From assembly GCA_003453455.1 (NCBI GenBank), contig DMLG01000042.1, positions 1-8,088 of the forward strand: 8,088 nucleotides of DNA, given 5' to 3'. The notes under the pieces are model-generated. The model was not told the origin of the DNA, searched no databases, and saw only the letters and a program-made list of their open reading frames with translations. A program made the translations under genes and the position numbers. Shown here in pieces: positions 1-6,690 of the stretch. This stretch comes from Clostridiales bacterium. Lineage in GTDB: Bacteria; Bacillota; Clostridia; UBA1381. Within the stretch, counting starts at the first letter, position 1, and each line of letters opens with the position of its first letter.

Positions 1-146
1 TGACTTGCGGTTACGCCCATTTTTTTGCTGAGTGCCGTTGATGAAATACGCGTTTTGCCCTCTTTATCAAGCTCGTCTAAATATCTGTAATACCTGGGAA
101 GCCGCTTTATAACTACTTCTGGCACCTTTTTGTCATTCGTATTCAA
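1..146 (-). CDS. rex: Redox-sensing transcriptional repressor Rex, N-terminal part (cut by window edge)
   Basis: This is the first 48 codons of a gene running off the left edge. Rex is a cytoplasmic DNA-binding repressor that reads the NADH/NAD+ ratio through a C-terminal Rossmann domain and represses fermentative and respiratory genes when NADH is low. Only the start of the winged-helix DNA-binding domain is visible: residues 13-24 read IKRLPRYYRYLD and residues 33-48 read RISSTALSKKMGVTAS, both hallmark Rex stretches. The start is TTG at 146-144, chosen because GGGAGG at 156-161 lies 9 nt upstream and no in-frame ATG precedes the conserved region. It follows the ClbS-like gene by 82 nt and has its own consensus promoter. 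The ligand-binding domain is out of view, so its integrity cannot be judged. Family identity is secure from the N-terminal motif. Confidence 0.92.
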   Translation of the reverse strand, partial: MNTNDKKVPEVVIKRLPRYYRYLDELDKEGKTRISSTALSKKMGVTAS

Positions 147-155
147 ATTTACCAA

Positions 156-161
156 CCTCCC
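156..161 (-). promoter_or_regulatory. Ribosome binding site of rex
   Basis: GGGAGG on the minus strand, 9 nt before the TTG codon at 146. It fixes the non-ATG start of rex, because the frame upstream offers no ATG. Confidence 0.8.
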
Positions 162-180
162 ATTAGCACATACTATTTTA

Positions 181-208
181 ATTATATCATATTTTTCTTC
201 ATTGTCAA
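181..208 (-). promoter_or_regulatory. Consensus sigma-A promoter of rex
   Basis: On the minus strand the -35 box is a perfect TTGACA (203-208) and the -10 box a perfect TATAAT (181-186), 16 nt apart. A TG at 188-189 one base before the -10 makes it an extended -10 as well. Transcription would begin near 174, giving a leader of about 28 nt that holds the ribosome binding site. The promoter lies wholly in the 82-nt gap after the ClbS-like gene, so rex can be expressed apart from the operon upstream. I looked for a Rex operator (inverted repeat of the TTGTTAA type) over the boxes and did not find one. Confidence 0.8.
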
Positions 209-228
209 CATTCCGATAAGTCCTAAGT

Positions 229-765
229 TTATGCGCAGTTCTTCTTATGCGCTTTCAGCTTCTTAATAGCCCAATCGTAATGACTTGAAGTGGTACTGAC
301 AAAATATGAGCCAAGCACCGTACCTCCAACCCATTTATATTTCCCCTTTTCGAACAATTCCTCGTCTTGAAAAGATTTAATTAGCGAAACCACATCTTTA
401 TGGGATTTTTGGAACATACTTTTTATGGTTTGAAGACTTGTGTTTTGATGTTTTTCCCAAAAACCGACATTCATATCCCCATAAGTTTTCCAATTATACG
501 GCTCCGGCAAAAATGGTATATTATTTCCTTTTTGGTTTTCATTAACCCATTTAATCAAAAGCTGATGCCATTCATAAAGATGCGCAAGCACATCACGCAA
601 ATTCTTATCTCTTAGCCAATGTGCCTCCTTTTTACTTTTGTCTTTCGAGAAATCAAAAGGGGTAGAAAGTTCCTCTTCCGACATACCGTCTATAATATCA
701 AGAAGCTTTTTGTAATTATCCTCTGCTGCCAAAAGCAGTTCATCTTTCGTCTTTGGTCTTGGCAT
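229..765 (-). CDS. ClbS/DfsB-like four-helix-bundle protein (DUF1706 family)
   Basis: A 178-residue soluble protein with no signal peptide or membrane segment. It resembles the ClbS/DfsB (DUF1706) family by these landmarks: MPRPKTKDELL at the N-terminus, RDVLAHLYEWH at about 57-67, a proline-rich PEPYNWKTY stretch at about 87-95, YKWVGGTVLGSYF at about 143-155, and SSHYDWAIKKLK near the end. ClbS itself protects colibactin producers by opening the toxin's cyclopropane ring; most other members are of unknown function and the fold resembles DinB/YfiT bundles. The ATG at 765 is preceded by GAGGTG (773-778), 7 nt away and overlapping the glyA stop codon, so the gene is probably co-transcribed with and coupled to glyA. 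No toxin biosynthesis gene is in view, so a colibactin-like role should not be assumed. Family assignment is fairly sure; function is unknown. Confidence 0.88.
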   Translation of the reverse strand: MPRPKTKDELLLAAEDNYKKLLDIIDGMSEEELSTPFDFSKDKSKKEAHWLRDKNLRDVLAHLYEWHQLLIKWVNENQKGNNIPFLPEPYNWKTYGDMNVGFWEKHQNTSLQTIKSMFQKSHKDVVSLIKSFQDEELFEKGKYKWVGGTVLGSYFVSTTSSHYDWAIKKLKAHKKNCA

Positions 766-772
766 TTTTATT

Positions 773-778
773 CACCTC
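773..778 (-). promoter_or_regulatory. Ribosome binding site of the ClbS-like gene
   Basis: GAGGTG on the minus strand, 7 nt before the ATG at 765. The TGA stop of glyA (779-777) lies across its first bases, so ribosomes finishing glyA end on top of the next start signal. Confidence 0.75.
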
Positions 779-2018
779 AATAAATCGGATATTTTTCGCA
801 AAGTGCAATAACCTCTTTTGTTATACGCTCCTTTGAACTATCAAAATTGAAGATAACATCGTAAATCCAGTCGGCAATCATACCCATCTCTGCCTCTTTA
901 AATCCCCTTGTAGTAACGGCAGGCGTTCCTATGCGCAGTCCGCTTGTGACAAACGGGCTTTGCGGGTCATTTGGTATAGTATTTTTGTTTGCTGTAATAT
1001 GCACTTCATCAAGGCGTATTTGAAGTTCCTTACCCGTAATTCCTGTGTCAATGAGATTTAAAAGCATAAGATGATTATCCGTTCCGTCTGAAACGAGTTT
1101 TATTCCCTTTTCTTTTAGCGCATTTGCAAGATATGCGGCATTTTTAACGATTTGTTTTTGATACTCGCAGAATTCGTTTTTAAGCGCCTCGCCAAAAGCT
1201 ACCGCTTTTGCGGCAATTATATGCATAAGAGGTCCGCCTTGTGTTCCGGGGAAAATCGCTTTATCAATATCCTTTGCATACTTTTCCTTGCAAAGAATAA
1301 GTCCGCCCCTTGGACCTCTCAAAGTTTTGTGAGTTGTTGTTGTTACAACATCCGCAATGGGTACGGGGTTCGGATGAAGCCCTGCTGCAACAAGTCCTGC
1401 AATATGTGCTATATCAACCATCATATATGCGCCAACTTCATCACAGATTGCCCTGATTTTATCAAATTCAATCACTCTCGGATATGCACTTGCGCCCGAC
1501 AAAATAAGTTTTGGCTTACATTCTAAGGCAATTTCACGCATTTTGTCATAATCAATCCTGCCGGTTTCATCATCCACTCCGTACGGCACAATATTGAAGT
1601 ATTTTCCCGAGATATTAACGGGTGAGCCATGCGAAAGATGTCCGCCGTGCGCCAAATTCATACCCATTACGGTATCACCCGGTTGTAAAAGTGCAAAAAA
1701 TACAGCAAGATTTGCGCTTGCACCGCTGTGTGGCTGGACATTTGCATGCTCTGCTCCAAAAATCTTCTTTGCACGCTCCCTTGCAATGTCCTCTACAACA
1801 TCGACATATTGACAGCCGCCATAGTATCTGTGATTTGGATACCCCTCCGCATACTTGTTTGTAAGCGGCGTACCTGCTGCAAGCAAAACAGCCTTTGACA
1901 CTATGTTCTCAGAAGCTATAAGCTCAATGTTATGCTGCTGACGCAAAAGCTCGTTGTTACAAGCAGAATAAACCTCCGTATCATACTCTTTTAATTCATC
2001 AAAAAAATTCTTGTACAT
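777..2018 (-). CDS. glyA: Serine hydroxymethyltransferase
   Basis: A complete 413-residue PLP enzyme of normal length for the family. It interconverts serine plus tetrahydrofolate and glycine plus 5,10-methylene-tetrahydrofolate in the cytoplasm, feeding glycine and one-carbon pools for purines, thymidylate and methionine. Visible landmarks are the N-terminal IELIASEN (about 31-38), the substrate stretch [15 protein letters not shown] (54-68), the cofactor region VDIAHIAGL (201-209), and the PLP lysine in [14 protein letters not shown], Lys231. The ATG at 2018 has AAAGGAG (2029-2035) 10 nt upstream. It lies 38 nt after the S41 protease gene, the only loose junction below lspA, and 11 nt before the ClbS-like gene. 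A possible promoter is noted upstream at 2060-2088. No glycine riboswitch fits in the gap. Identification is certain. Confidence 0.98.
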   Translation of the reverse strand: MYKNFFDELKEYDTEVYSACNNELLRQQHNIELIASENIVSKAVLLAAGTPLTNKYAEGYPNHRYYGGCQYVDVVEDIARERAKKIFGAEHANVQPHSGASANLAVFFALLQPGDTVMGMNLAHGGHLSHGSPVNISGKYFNIVPYGVDDETGRIDYDKMREIALECKPKLILSGASAYPRVIEFDKIRAICDEVGAYMMVDIAHIAGLVAAGLHPNPVPIADVVTTTTHKTLRGPRGGLILCKEKYAKDIDKAIFPGTQGGPLMHIIAAKAVAFGEALKNEFCEYQKQIVKNAAYLANALKEKGIKLVSDGTDNHLMLLNLIDTGITGKELQIRLDEVHITANKNTIPNDPQSPFVTSGLRIGTPAVTTRGFKEAEMGMIADWIYDVIFNFDSSKERITKEVIALCEKYPIY

Positions 2019-2028
2019 TTCCCAATTT

Positions 2029-2035
2029 CTCCTTT
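2029..2035 (-). promoter_or_regulatory. Ribosome binding site of glyA
   Basis: AAAGGAG on the minus strand, 10 nt before the glyA ATG at 2018, in the 38-nt gap after the protease gene. It is a strong site that does not depend on translation of the gene before it. Confidence 0.8.
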
Positions 2036-2056
2036 GTTTTTTTATGCGATTTTTTA

Positions 2057-3481
2057 TTACTTATAGAGGTTATCAGGTTTGCCGCCAAAATATCCATATG
2101 CCCTGATAAGCTGATTATCTACCTTTTCATCCACAAGCGAAAATTCTTCTTGGATTTTTTTCTGTGTTGAAATATCCAAAACTCCGTATGGGAATAGTCC
2201 ATTCTCCTCCTGGAAACTGCAAACAGCATCAAAAAGCGCATTGTCAAAATAGTCGCTTGCCTCACCCTGATAGTATCCAAGTATTCTAAGTCTTTCCTTC
2301 GCCGCAACAGTATTTACAGAATTTACACCGACAGACGGTTTATTTGTATAATCAAATACCTTATAGCGAGACAAATCAATTTTTTTAGTAGTATTTGCTA
2401 TATCCTCATCAGGTTTTATTCCGTTTCCGTTTATATCTTCGCCGTTTCTTGTGAAGTACTTCCCTGTGGTTATCTTAAACGCACAACCGTCCCAGATTTC
2501 AAACATCTGCTGGATTACACCTTTGCCATAAGTTTTTTTTCCGATTAAAATTCCTGCCCCGCTATCTTGTATTGCGCTTGCCAAAACCTCTGCTGCCGAT
2601 GCTGTGTTTTCGTTTACCAAAACCGCAAGTTTATATCTTGTTTCTTTCAATTTTGAATAAAAGACTTCATTTTCCCATTCACTTCTGTAAACTGTGCTGA
2701 CTATAACTCCCTCAGGGACAAAGAATGATGCAACATTCACGGCAGAATCAAGGTATCCGCCCGGGTTATCGCGCAAATCAAGAATTATATTCTTTATGCC
2801 TTGTTTATCTAATTCATCTAATGCTCTATCAACTTCTTTATCTGTATCCGCCGAAAAAGTAGCTATTTTAAGGTATGCAATATCGCCTTCTAAAACCGCA
2901 TATGCAACCGTTTCGCCCTTAACCTCACCGCGTTTCATTGTGTACTCGATTTCACGGTCGCCGCGAAGGAATGTAACTGTGACCTCGGTGTCAAGTTCAC
3001 CTACGACCAAATCCTGCACCTTGTCAATGCTTTCGCCCTTAACATCCACTCCGTCAACTCTTGCTATACGGTCACCTTCCATAACTCCCGCTTTTTCTGC
3101 GGCTCCGCCTTCTAAAACATTCACAACCGTTACATAATCGTCCTTTTGTTGTATGATAACACCTATGCCATAAACTATATGATCTATATTTTTTTTGAAA
3201 AGTTTATACTCTTCCGCCGTATAGAATTCGCTGTAATCATCAAGACTTTCAAAAGCCTCTTTTATAAACTGATTTGCCAAATCAGGATTAGTTTCTATCA
3301 GTTTTTTTACCGCGCTTTTCCAAATATCCGAACTCGTCACGGAATCGTCAATATACAGATTTGACGCATAATTTAAAATCTGTTCTATTTTTTCATATTC
3401 TGCATCCGCTGCGGCAAAAGCCGTCTGCGAAATAAGAAGTATAAAGCACAGCATAGCCGCAAAAAATCTTTTAAACTTCAT
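2057..3481 (-). CDS. Secreted S41 C-terminal processing protease (CtpA/CtpB type)
   Basis: A 474-residue protease from the ATG at 3481, close in length to Bacillus CtpA and CtpB. Numbered from that ATG, it begins with a signal peptide (basic start, then [16 protein letters not shown], about 8-23), so it acts outside the membrane. A helical segment leads to a PDZ domain (about 103-187, with YGIGVIIQ and [11 protein letters not shown]), then the S41 core with [10 protein letters not shown] (236-245). The Ser-Lys-Gln catalytic set is complete: Ser295 in NTASAAE, Lys320 in TYGKG and Gln324; the 25- and 4-residue spacings match CtpB. Residues about 390-444 look like a peptidoglycan-binding type 1 domain ([21 protein letters not shown]). 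AAGGAG at 3490-3495 lies 8 nt before this ATG; an upstream GTG at 3490 abuts that site too closely to be used. It overlaps the DUF1934 gene by 11 nt. Natural substrates are unknown. Confidence 0.96.
   Translation of the reverse strand: MKFKRFFAAMLCFILLISQTAFAAADAEYEKIEQILNYASNLYIDDSVTSSDIWKSAVKKLIETNPDLANQFIKEAFESLDDYSEFYTAEEYKLFKKNIDHIVYGIGVIIQQKDDYVTVVNVLEGGAAEKAGVMEGDRIARVDGVDVKGESIDKVQDLVVGELDTEVTVTFLRGDREIEYTMKRGEVKGETVAYAVLEGDIAYLKIATFSADTDKEVDRALDELDKQGIKNIILDLRDNPGGYLDSAVNVASFFVPEGVIVSTVYRSEWENEVFYSKLKETRYKLAVLVNENTASAAEVLASAIQDSGAGILIGKKTYGKGVIQQMFEIWDGCAFKITTGKYFTRNGEDINGNGIKPDEDIANTTKKIDLSRYKVFDYTNKPSVGVNSVNTVAAKERLRILGYYQGEASDYFDNALFDAVCSFQEENGLFPYGVLDISTQKKIQEEFSLVDEKVDNQLIRAYGYFGGKPDNLYK
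2060..2088 (-). promoter_or_regulatory. Candidate promoter for glyA
   Basis: On the minus strand, TTGGCG (2083-2088, 4 of 6 to the -35 consensus) and TATAAG (2060-2065, 5 of 6 to the -10 consensus) stand exactly 17 nt apart. Transcription would start near 2053 and give glyA a leader of about 35 nt. The boxes lie in the last codons of the protease gene, so the match could be chance in coding sequence. If real, it lets glyA and the ClbS-like gene be expressed apart from the envelope genes. Confidence 0.4.
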
Positions 3482-3914
3482 TCTCTTCACTCCTTAGTTC
3501 AATATCGAGCGTAATCTCATTTTTTACATCTTCTCCGCCTGTAATAAGCGTATAAAATATTTTAAGAGTTCCGCCCTTTTCCGAAAGTTTATTCACTATT
3601 TTGCTTGTCCGTATTTTTATATCCATTTTCCCGAAAGGGGTTTCATAGAGGGTATCGGTTATTTCTCCCTGCCGATAGCGTATGACCGTCTTAAATTCTC
3701 CCATTCTGCGTATTTCTACACTATCTTTTGAAATTTTAAGAAAGACGCGTGCATCTCCCGGTCCTGTTACGGCATCTTCCGTATAAGTCAGATAATATAT
3801 GCCGTCTTTGTCATAAAAACCGCCTTGCACGCAAAGCTCCGACCTATCCTGCGTTCCTTGTAAATCCCTTACGGTTACAAGGGATATGTTAGCACATTGT
3901 TCAGTATTTTTCAA
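3471..3914 (-). CDS. DUF1934 (YwiB-like) small beta-barrel protein
   Basis: A 147-residue soluble protein of the DUF1934 family, named for Bacillus YwiB. The fold is a lipocalin-like beta-barrel; no biochemical role is established. Matching stretches are GGFYDKDGIYYLTYTE in the first third, RRMGEFKTVIRY in the middle, ETPFGKMDIKIRTSKI after it, and EKGGTLKIFYTL near the end. The frame stays open back to an ATG at 3989, but that would overlap murI by 89 nt and add residues with no family counterpart. I choose TTG at 3914, 10 nt after GGAG (3925-3928); this gives the usual length and a 14-nt overlap with murI. The 3' end overlaps the protease gene by 11 nt. Its place between glutamate racemase and a wall-facing protease hints at an envelope link, which is inference only. 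Confidence 0.85.
   Translation of the reverse strand: MKNTEQCANISLVTVRDLQGTQDRSELCVQGGFYDKDGIYYLTYTEDAVTGPGDARVFLKISKDSVEIRRMGEFKTVIRYRQGEITDTLYETPFGKMDIKIRTSKIVNKLSEKGGTLKIFYTLITGGEDVKNEITLDIELRSEENEV
3490..3495 (-). promoter_or_regulatory. Ribosome binding site that sets the S41 protease start
   Basis: AAGGAG on the minus strand, 8 nt before the ATG at 3481. The longer reading that starts at GTG 3490 would begin on the last base of this site, so the ATG three codons later is the better start. Confidence 0.8.
3856..3885 (-). other. Two mutually exclusive hairpins early in the DUF1934 gene
   Basis: Two perfect inverted repeats share bases. One pairs 3864-3870 with 3879-3885 (ATCCCTT / AAGGGAT, 8-nt loop). 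The other pairs 3856-3863 with 3875-3882 (CCTTGTAA / TTACAAGG, 11-nt loop). Both use 3879-3882, so only one can form at a time. They begin 16 nt after the murI stop codon, within codons about 10 to 20 of DUF1934. There is no following U-tract, so this is not a standard terminator. It may be chance or may affect translation or RNA stability at the junction. Confidence 0.35.
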
Positions 3915-4710
3915 TGTCAATTTTCTCCACTTTTCCGCAAATAGTTTCTTCCAAAAATATTCCGCCAAGTGTTTCAAAACCGTCGACATTATCGCTCACA
4001 TAGTAGCTGTATCTATCTTGTTTATCCATACTTGCGCAAATATCTTCCTCTTGAAGAATGCGTTTTGTTTCCTTTGCGACCTCTGCCCCTGCATCAATCA
4101 AGGTGACCGAAGGTCCCATAAATCTCGCAATCGTATTTTTTAAAAGCGGATAATGTGTACAGCCTAAAATAAGTGTATCTACACCGCTTTCTCTTATACT
4201 TGTCAGATACTCCTCTGTAACAAGCTCTGCGACCATCGTATCAAAATGCCCGTTTTCAACAAGCGGAACAAATAACGGACAAGCCTTGGAAAATGTCATA
4301 ATGTCCGCATTTTTACCCTTTATAAACCTTTCATATGCGCCGCTTTTTATCGTTCCGCATGTTCCGATTATACCGATTTTGTTATTTTTAGTTGCACACA
4401 TTGCGGCATTTGATGCCGCCTCTAAAACACCTATAACAGGTACAGGCGCTATTTTTTGAAGAACAGGCAGTGCTACCGAGCTCACTGTTCCGCAAGCCAC
4501 GACAATCACCTTAACATCTTTACTTAAAAGGAAATTTATGTCGTTTTTTGAGTATTTAATAATTGTTTCCTCTGACCTTGAACCATAAGGAACTCTCCCT
4601 GTATCACCAAAATAGACTATACCCTCTTTGGGAAGCTCCTGCATAATCTGCTTTACTGCTGTAAGTCCTCCAAGTCCTGAGTCAAAAACACCTATACTTC
4701 TGTTATCCAT
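3901..4710 (-). CDS. murI: Glutamate racemase
   Basis: A 269-residue cytoplasmic enzyme, of normal length, that converts L-glutamate to D-glutamate for the second position of the peptidoglycan stem peptide. The cofactor-free two-cysteine mechanism is visible: numbered from the ATG at 4710, Cys73 lies in VVACGTVSS and Cys184 in LILGCTHYPLL. The N-terminal GVFDSGLGGLT and the FGDTGRVPYGSRS loop are intact. The usual first motif is Cys-Asn-Thr; here it is Cys-Gly-Thr, an oddity at a substrate-contacting position. ORF extension gives a GTG at 4713, but the ATG right after it is better placed, 7 nt behind AAGGG. The start shares one base with the ddl stop (TGATG), a classic coupled junction. The 3' end overlaps DUF1934 by 14 nt. 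Identity is certain; effect of the motif change is unknown. Confidence 0.97.
   Translation of the reverse strand: MDNRSIGVFDSGLGGLTAVKQIMQELPKEGIVYFGDTGRVPYGSRSEETIIKYSKNDINFLLSKDVKVIVVACGTVSSVALPVLQKIAPVPVIGVLEAASNAAMCATKNNKIGIIGTCGTIKSGAYERFIKGKNADIMTFSKACPLFVPLVENGHFDTMVAELVTEEYLTSIRESGVDTLILGCTHYPLLKNTIARFMGPSVTLIDAGAEVAKETKRILQEEDICASMDKQDRYSYYVSDNVDGFETLGGIFLEETICGKVEKIDIEKY
3925..3928 (-). promoter_or_regulatory. Ribosome binding site of the DUF1934 gene
   Basis: GGAG on the minus strand, inside the end of murI. It is 10 nt from the TTG at 3914 and only 4 nt from another in-frame TTG at 3920, so 3914 is preferred. Confidence 0.55.
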
Positions 4711-5777
4711 CACTTTACCCTTTTTTCGCCGAGATTTATAAGCTCATCTAAAAGTTCTCCGTACCCGACACCTTTTGCATCCCATAGTTTTGGATACATA
4801 CTTATATTTGTAAAGCCCGGCATTGTATTTATCTCATTTAAGACCACTTCGCCATCATCAAATCTTACAAAAAAGTCCACTCTTGCAAGACCCTGACCGT
4901 CTATTGCAGAGAACGCACGAAGTGAAAGCTTGCGTATTTTTTCTCTCGTCTCATCAGGAATTTTGGCGGGAATTTGTAAAACAGTTGAATTATCGTTATA
5001 TTTTGCGTCAAAATCATAAAACTCAACTGTCGGCATTATTTCACCCACTTCTGACGCTTTTGGCGCTGTATTTCCTAAAACGGCACATTCCACCTCGTGA
5101 CCTTTTATATACTCCTCAACAAGTATTTTTCTATCAAATTTTGCCGCCTCGGAAAGTGCAAGGATGAGTTCCTCTCTGTTATGCGCTTTTCCGACGCCCA
5201 CCGATGAGCCTGTACTGCACGGCTTAACAAAACACGGATATCCAAGCTTTCTTTCAATAGTTTCTATGTATTCCTTCGCATCATTTTCCGTCCTTACCAA
5301 AACCCAGTCTGCCTGCGGAATCCCTGCTTCCTTAAAAACAACTTTTGCAAAGGATTTATCCATTCCAACAGCCGAGCCTAAGACGCCCATGCCTACATAC
5401 TTTATGTCTGCAAGCTCCAAAAGCCCCTGAATAGTCCCATCCTCGCCGTTATTTCCGTGAAGTACGGGAAATACTATATCAGGATATATCTTATAAAACT
5501 TATCCCCTTCAAATACAAAAATGGCTTTATCGGTGCTGTCGGGTGAAATTATGGCTTTTTTCAAAAAGCCCGTTTCCTCTTCCCAGCGGCCGCTCTCAAT
5601 TTTTTCAGTTGCCCCTTCATACAAGTACCACTTTCCGCTTGCGGTTATTCCTATTTTTATTATGTCATATTTATTCTTATCTAAATTATTTATAACCGAA
5701 GTGACTGATTTTAAGGAAATATCGTGTTCGGGCGATTGTCCGCCAAAAATAACACAAACCTTTTTCTTATCTGCCAA
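4710..5777 (-). CDS. ddl: D-alanine--D-alanine ligase
   Basis: A complete 355-residue ATP-grasp ligase that joins two D-alanines in the cytoplasm for the end of the peptidoglycan stem peptide. N-terminal GGQSPEHDISLKS carries Glu18; PCSTGSSVGVGKA carries Lys185 and Ser191; the omega-loop FYDFDAKY carries Lys259 and Tyr260. The Glu-Ser-Tyr set matches E. coli DdlB Glu15-Ser150-Tyr216. A Tyr at this place is typical of D-Ala-D-Ala ligases, whereas VanA-type D-Ala-D-lactate ligases have His, so the product should be vancomycin-sensitive precursor. Metal ligands are Asp301, Glu315 and Asn317 (NEINTMPGFT). The start is TTG at 5777, 6 nt after GAGGTG (5784-5789); no ATG lies before the conserved N-terminus. 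It overlaps rluD by 11 nt and murI by 1 nt. Assignment is certain. Confidence 0.97.
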   Translation of the reverse strand: MADKKKVCVIFGGQSPEHDISLKSVTSVINNLDKNKYDIIKIGITASGKWYLYEGATEKIESGRWEEETGFLKKAIISPDSTDKAIFVFEGDKFYKIYPDIVFPVLHGNNGEDGTIQGLLELADIKYVGMGVLGSAVGMDKSFAKVVFKEAGIPQADWVLVRTENDAKEYIETIERKLGYPCFVKPCSTGSSVGVGKAHNREELILALSEAAKFDRKILVEEYIKGHEVECAVLGNTAPKASEVGEIMPTVEFYDFDAKYNDNSTVLQIPAKIPDETREKIRKLSLRAFSAIDGQGLARVDFFVRFDDGEVVLNEINTMPGFTNISMYPKLWDAKGVGYGELLDELINLGEKRVK

Positions 5778-6690
5778 CTAAAACACCTCTTCTTAAATCT
5801 TCTAAAATTTTCTCAAAATAATCGGGGATTGCCGCCGAAAATTCCATATATTCGCCACTTTTCGGATGATTGAAACCTATTGTTTTCGCAAAAAGCAGCT
5901 GTCCGTTTGTCTTTATTTTTTCCTTCCGCGTACCATAGAGCGGGTCGCCTACAATGCTATGTCCTATTGATGCCATATGCACCCTTATCTGATGTGTTCT
6001 GCCCGTCTCCAAAACACATTCTAAAAGCGAGCTGTCCCGGAAGTTTTCCAAAACGCTGTAATGAGTTACGGCATTTCTTCCGCCCATTACTACCGCCATC
6101 TTTTTTCTGTCTTTGGGGTGGCGTCCGATAGGTTTATCAACAGTTCCGCCCTCCCGTAAATTACCGTGAACAATCGCAAGATACCGTCTGTTAGCCTTTT
6201 TTTCTTTGAGCTGCTGCGATAGCGACAAATGTGCTTCATTGGTTTTTGCAACTACCAAAAGTCCCGATGTGTCCTTGTCTATTCTATGCACAATTCCCGG
6301 GCGTATTACTCCGTTTATAGCAGAAAGATTATCACCGAAATGGTAAAGGAGCGCATTTACAAGCGTTCCGCTCATGTTTCCGCCTGCGGGGTGAACTACC
6401 ATTCCCTGCGGCTTATTTATAACTGCTAAAAATTCATCCTCATAAACTATATCAAGCGGTATATTTTCGGGTAAAATATCAAGACTTTCAGGCTCAGGCA
6501 CGGATATTTCTATAATTTCACCGTTTTGCGGTCTGTAATTTTTACTTACAGCCTTTCCTTTTACGAAAACTCTGCCCTCGGAAAGCAATTTTGCTGCAAA
6601 ACTTCTTGAAATATCCTCTGCATTTTCGCTTATATATTTATCTATGCGAAAATTTTGCGGATTTTGTACCTCAATTAACAGTTTCTCCAT
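5767..6690 (-). CDS. rluD: RluA-family 23S rRNA pseudouridine synthase, RluD-type
   Basis: A 307-residue enzyme that isomerises uridines in RNA; members next to lspA are usually of the RluD/YlyB type, acting on helix 69 of 23S rRNA. Numbered from the ATG at 6690, an S4 RNA-binding domain spans about 14-62 (RIDKYISEN, KLLSEGRVFVKGK). The catalytic domain follows, with INKPQGMVVHPA (91-102), the active-site HRIDKDTSGLLVVAK with Asp138, and ETGRTHQIRVHMASIGHSIVGD near the C-terminus. An upstream in-frame TTG at 6711 has no ribosome binding site; the ATG at 6690 is 10 nt behind AAGGAC (6701-6706) and gives normal S4 spacing. It overlaps lspA by 20 nt and ddl by 11 nt. Family is certain; the exact target uridines are inferred. 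Confidence 0.94.
   Translation of the reverse strand: MEKLLIEVQNPQNFRIDKYISENAEDISRSFAAKLLSEGRVFVKGKAVSKNYRPQNGEIIEISVPEPESLDILPENIPLDIVYEDEFLAVINKPQGMVVHPAGGNMSGTLVNALLYHFGDNLSAINGVIRPGIVHRIDKDTSGLLVVAKTNEAHLSLSQQLKEKKANRRYLAIVHGNLREGGTVDKPIGRHPKDRKKMAVVMGGRNAVTHYSVLENFRDSSLLECVLETGRTHQIRVHMASIGHSIVGDPLYGTRKEKIKTNGQLLFAKTIGFNHPKSGEYMEFSAAIPDYFEKILEDLRRGVLVGR
5784..5789 (-). promoter_or_regulatory. Ribosome binding site of ddl
   Basis: GAGGTG on the minus strand inside the last codons of rluD, 6 nt before the TTG at 5777. It supports the non-ATG start of ddl. Confidence 0.75.

Noticed and set aside
170..228. Rex operator over the rex promoter
   Set aside because: No inverted repeat of the TTGTTAA-TTAACAA type is present; TTGACAATG is simply the -35 region.
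2019..2056. Glycine riboswitch before glyA
   Set aside because: The gap is only 38 nt, far too short for the aptamer, and no matching structure is seen.
2400..2445. Dockerin or EF-hand-like loop ([12 protein letters not shown]) in the protease
   Set aside because: It falls at the conserved strand of the S41 core where the family has a Gly-Ile-x-Pro-Asp motif, and there is no second loop or flanking helix as in a dockerin.
2694..3137. Plus-strand open frame of 147 codons inside the S41 protease gene
   Set aside because: It lies opposite a well-conserved protease, shows Ser/Thr-rich low-complexity translation typical of an antisense shadow, and resembles no family. The other plus-strand frames were rejected on the same ground.
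3915..3989. Longer DUF1934 reading starting at 3989
   Set aside because: It would overlap murI by 89 nt and the extra 25 residues are the out-of-frame translation of the conserved murI C-terminus.
4710..5777. VanA-like D-Ala-D-lactate ligase
   Set aside because: The omega-loop has Lys-Tyr (259-260) as in D-Ala-D-Ala ligases, not the His of the lactate ligases, and no vanHX-like genes are adjacent.
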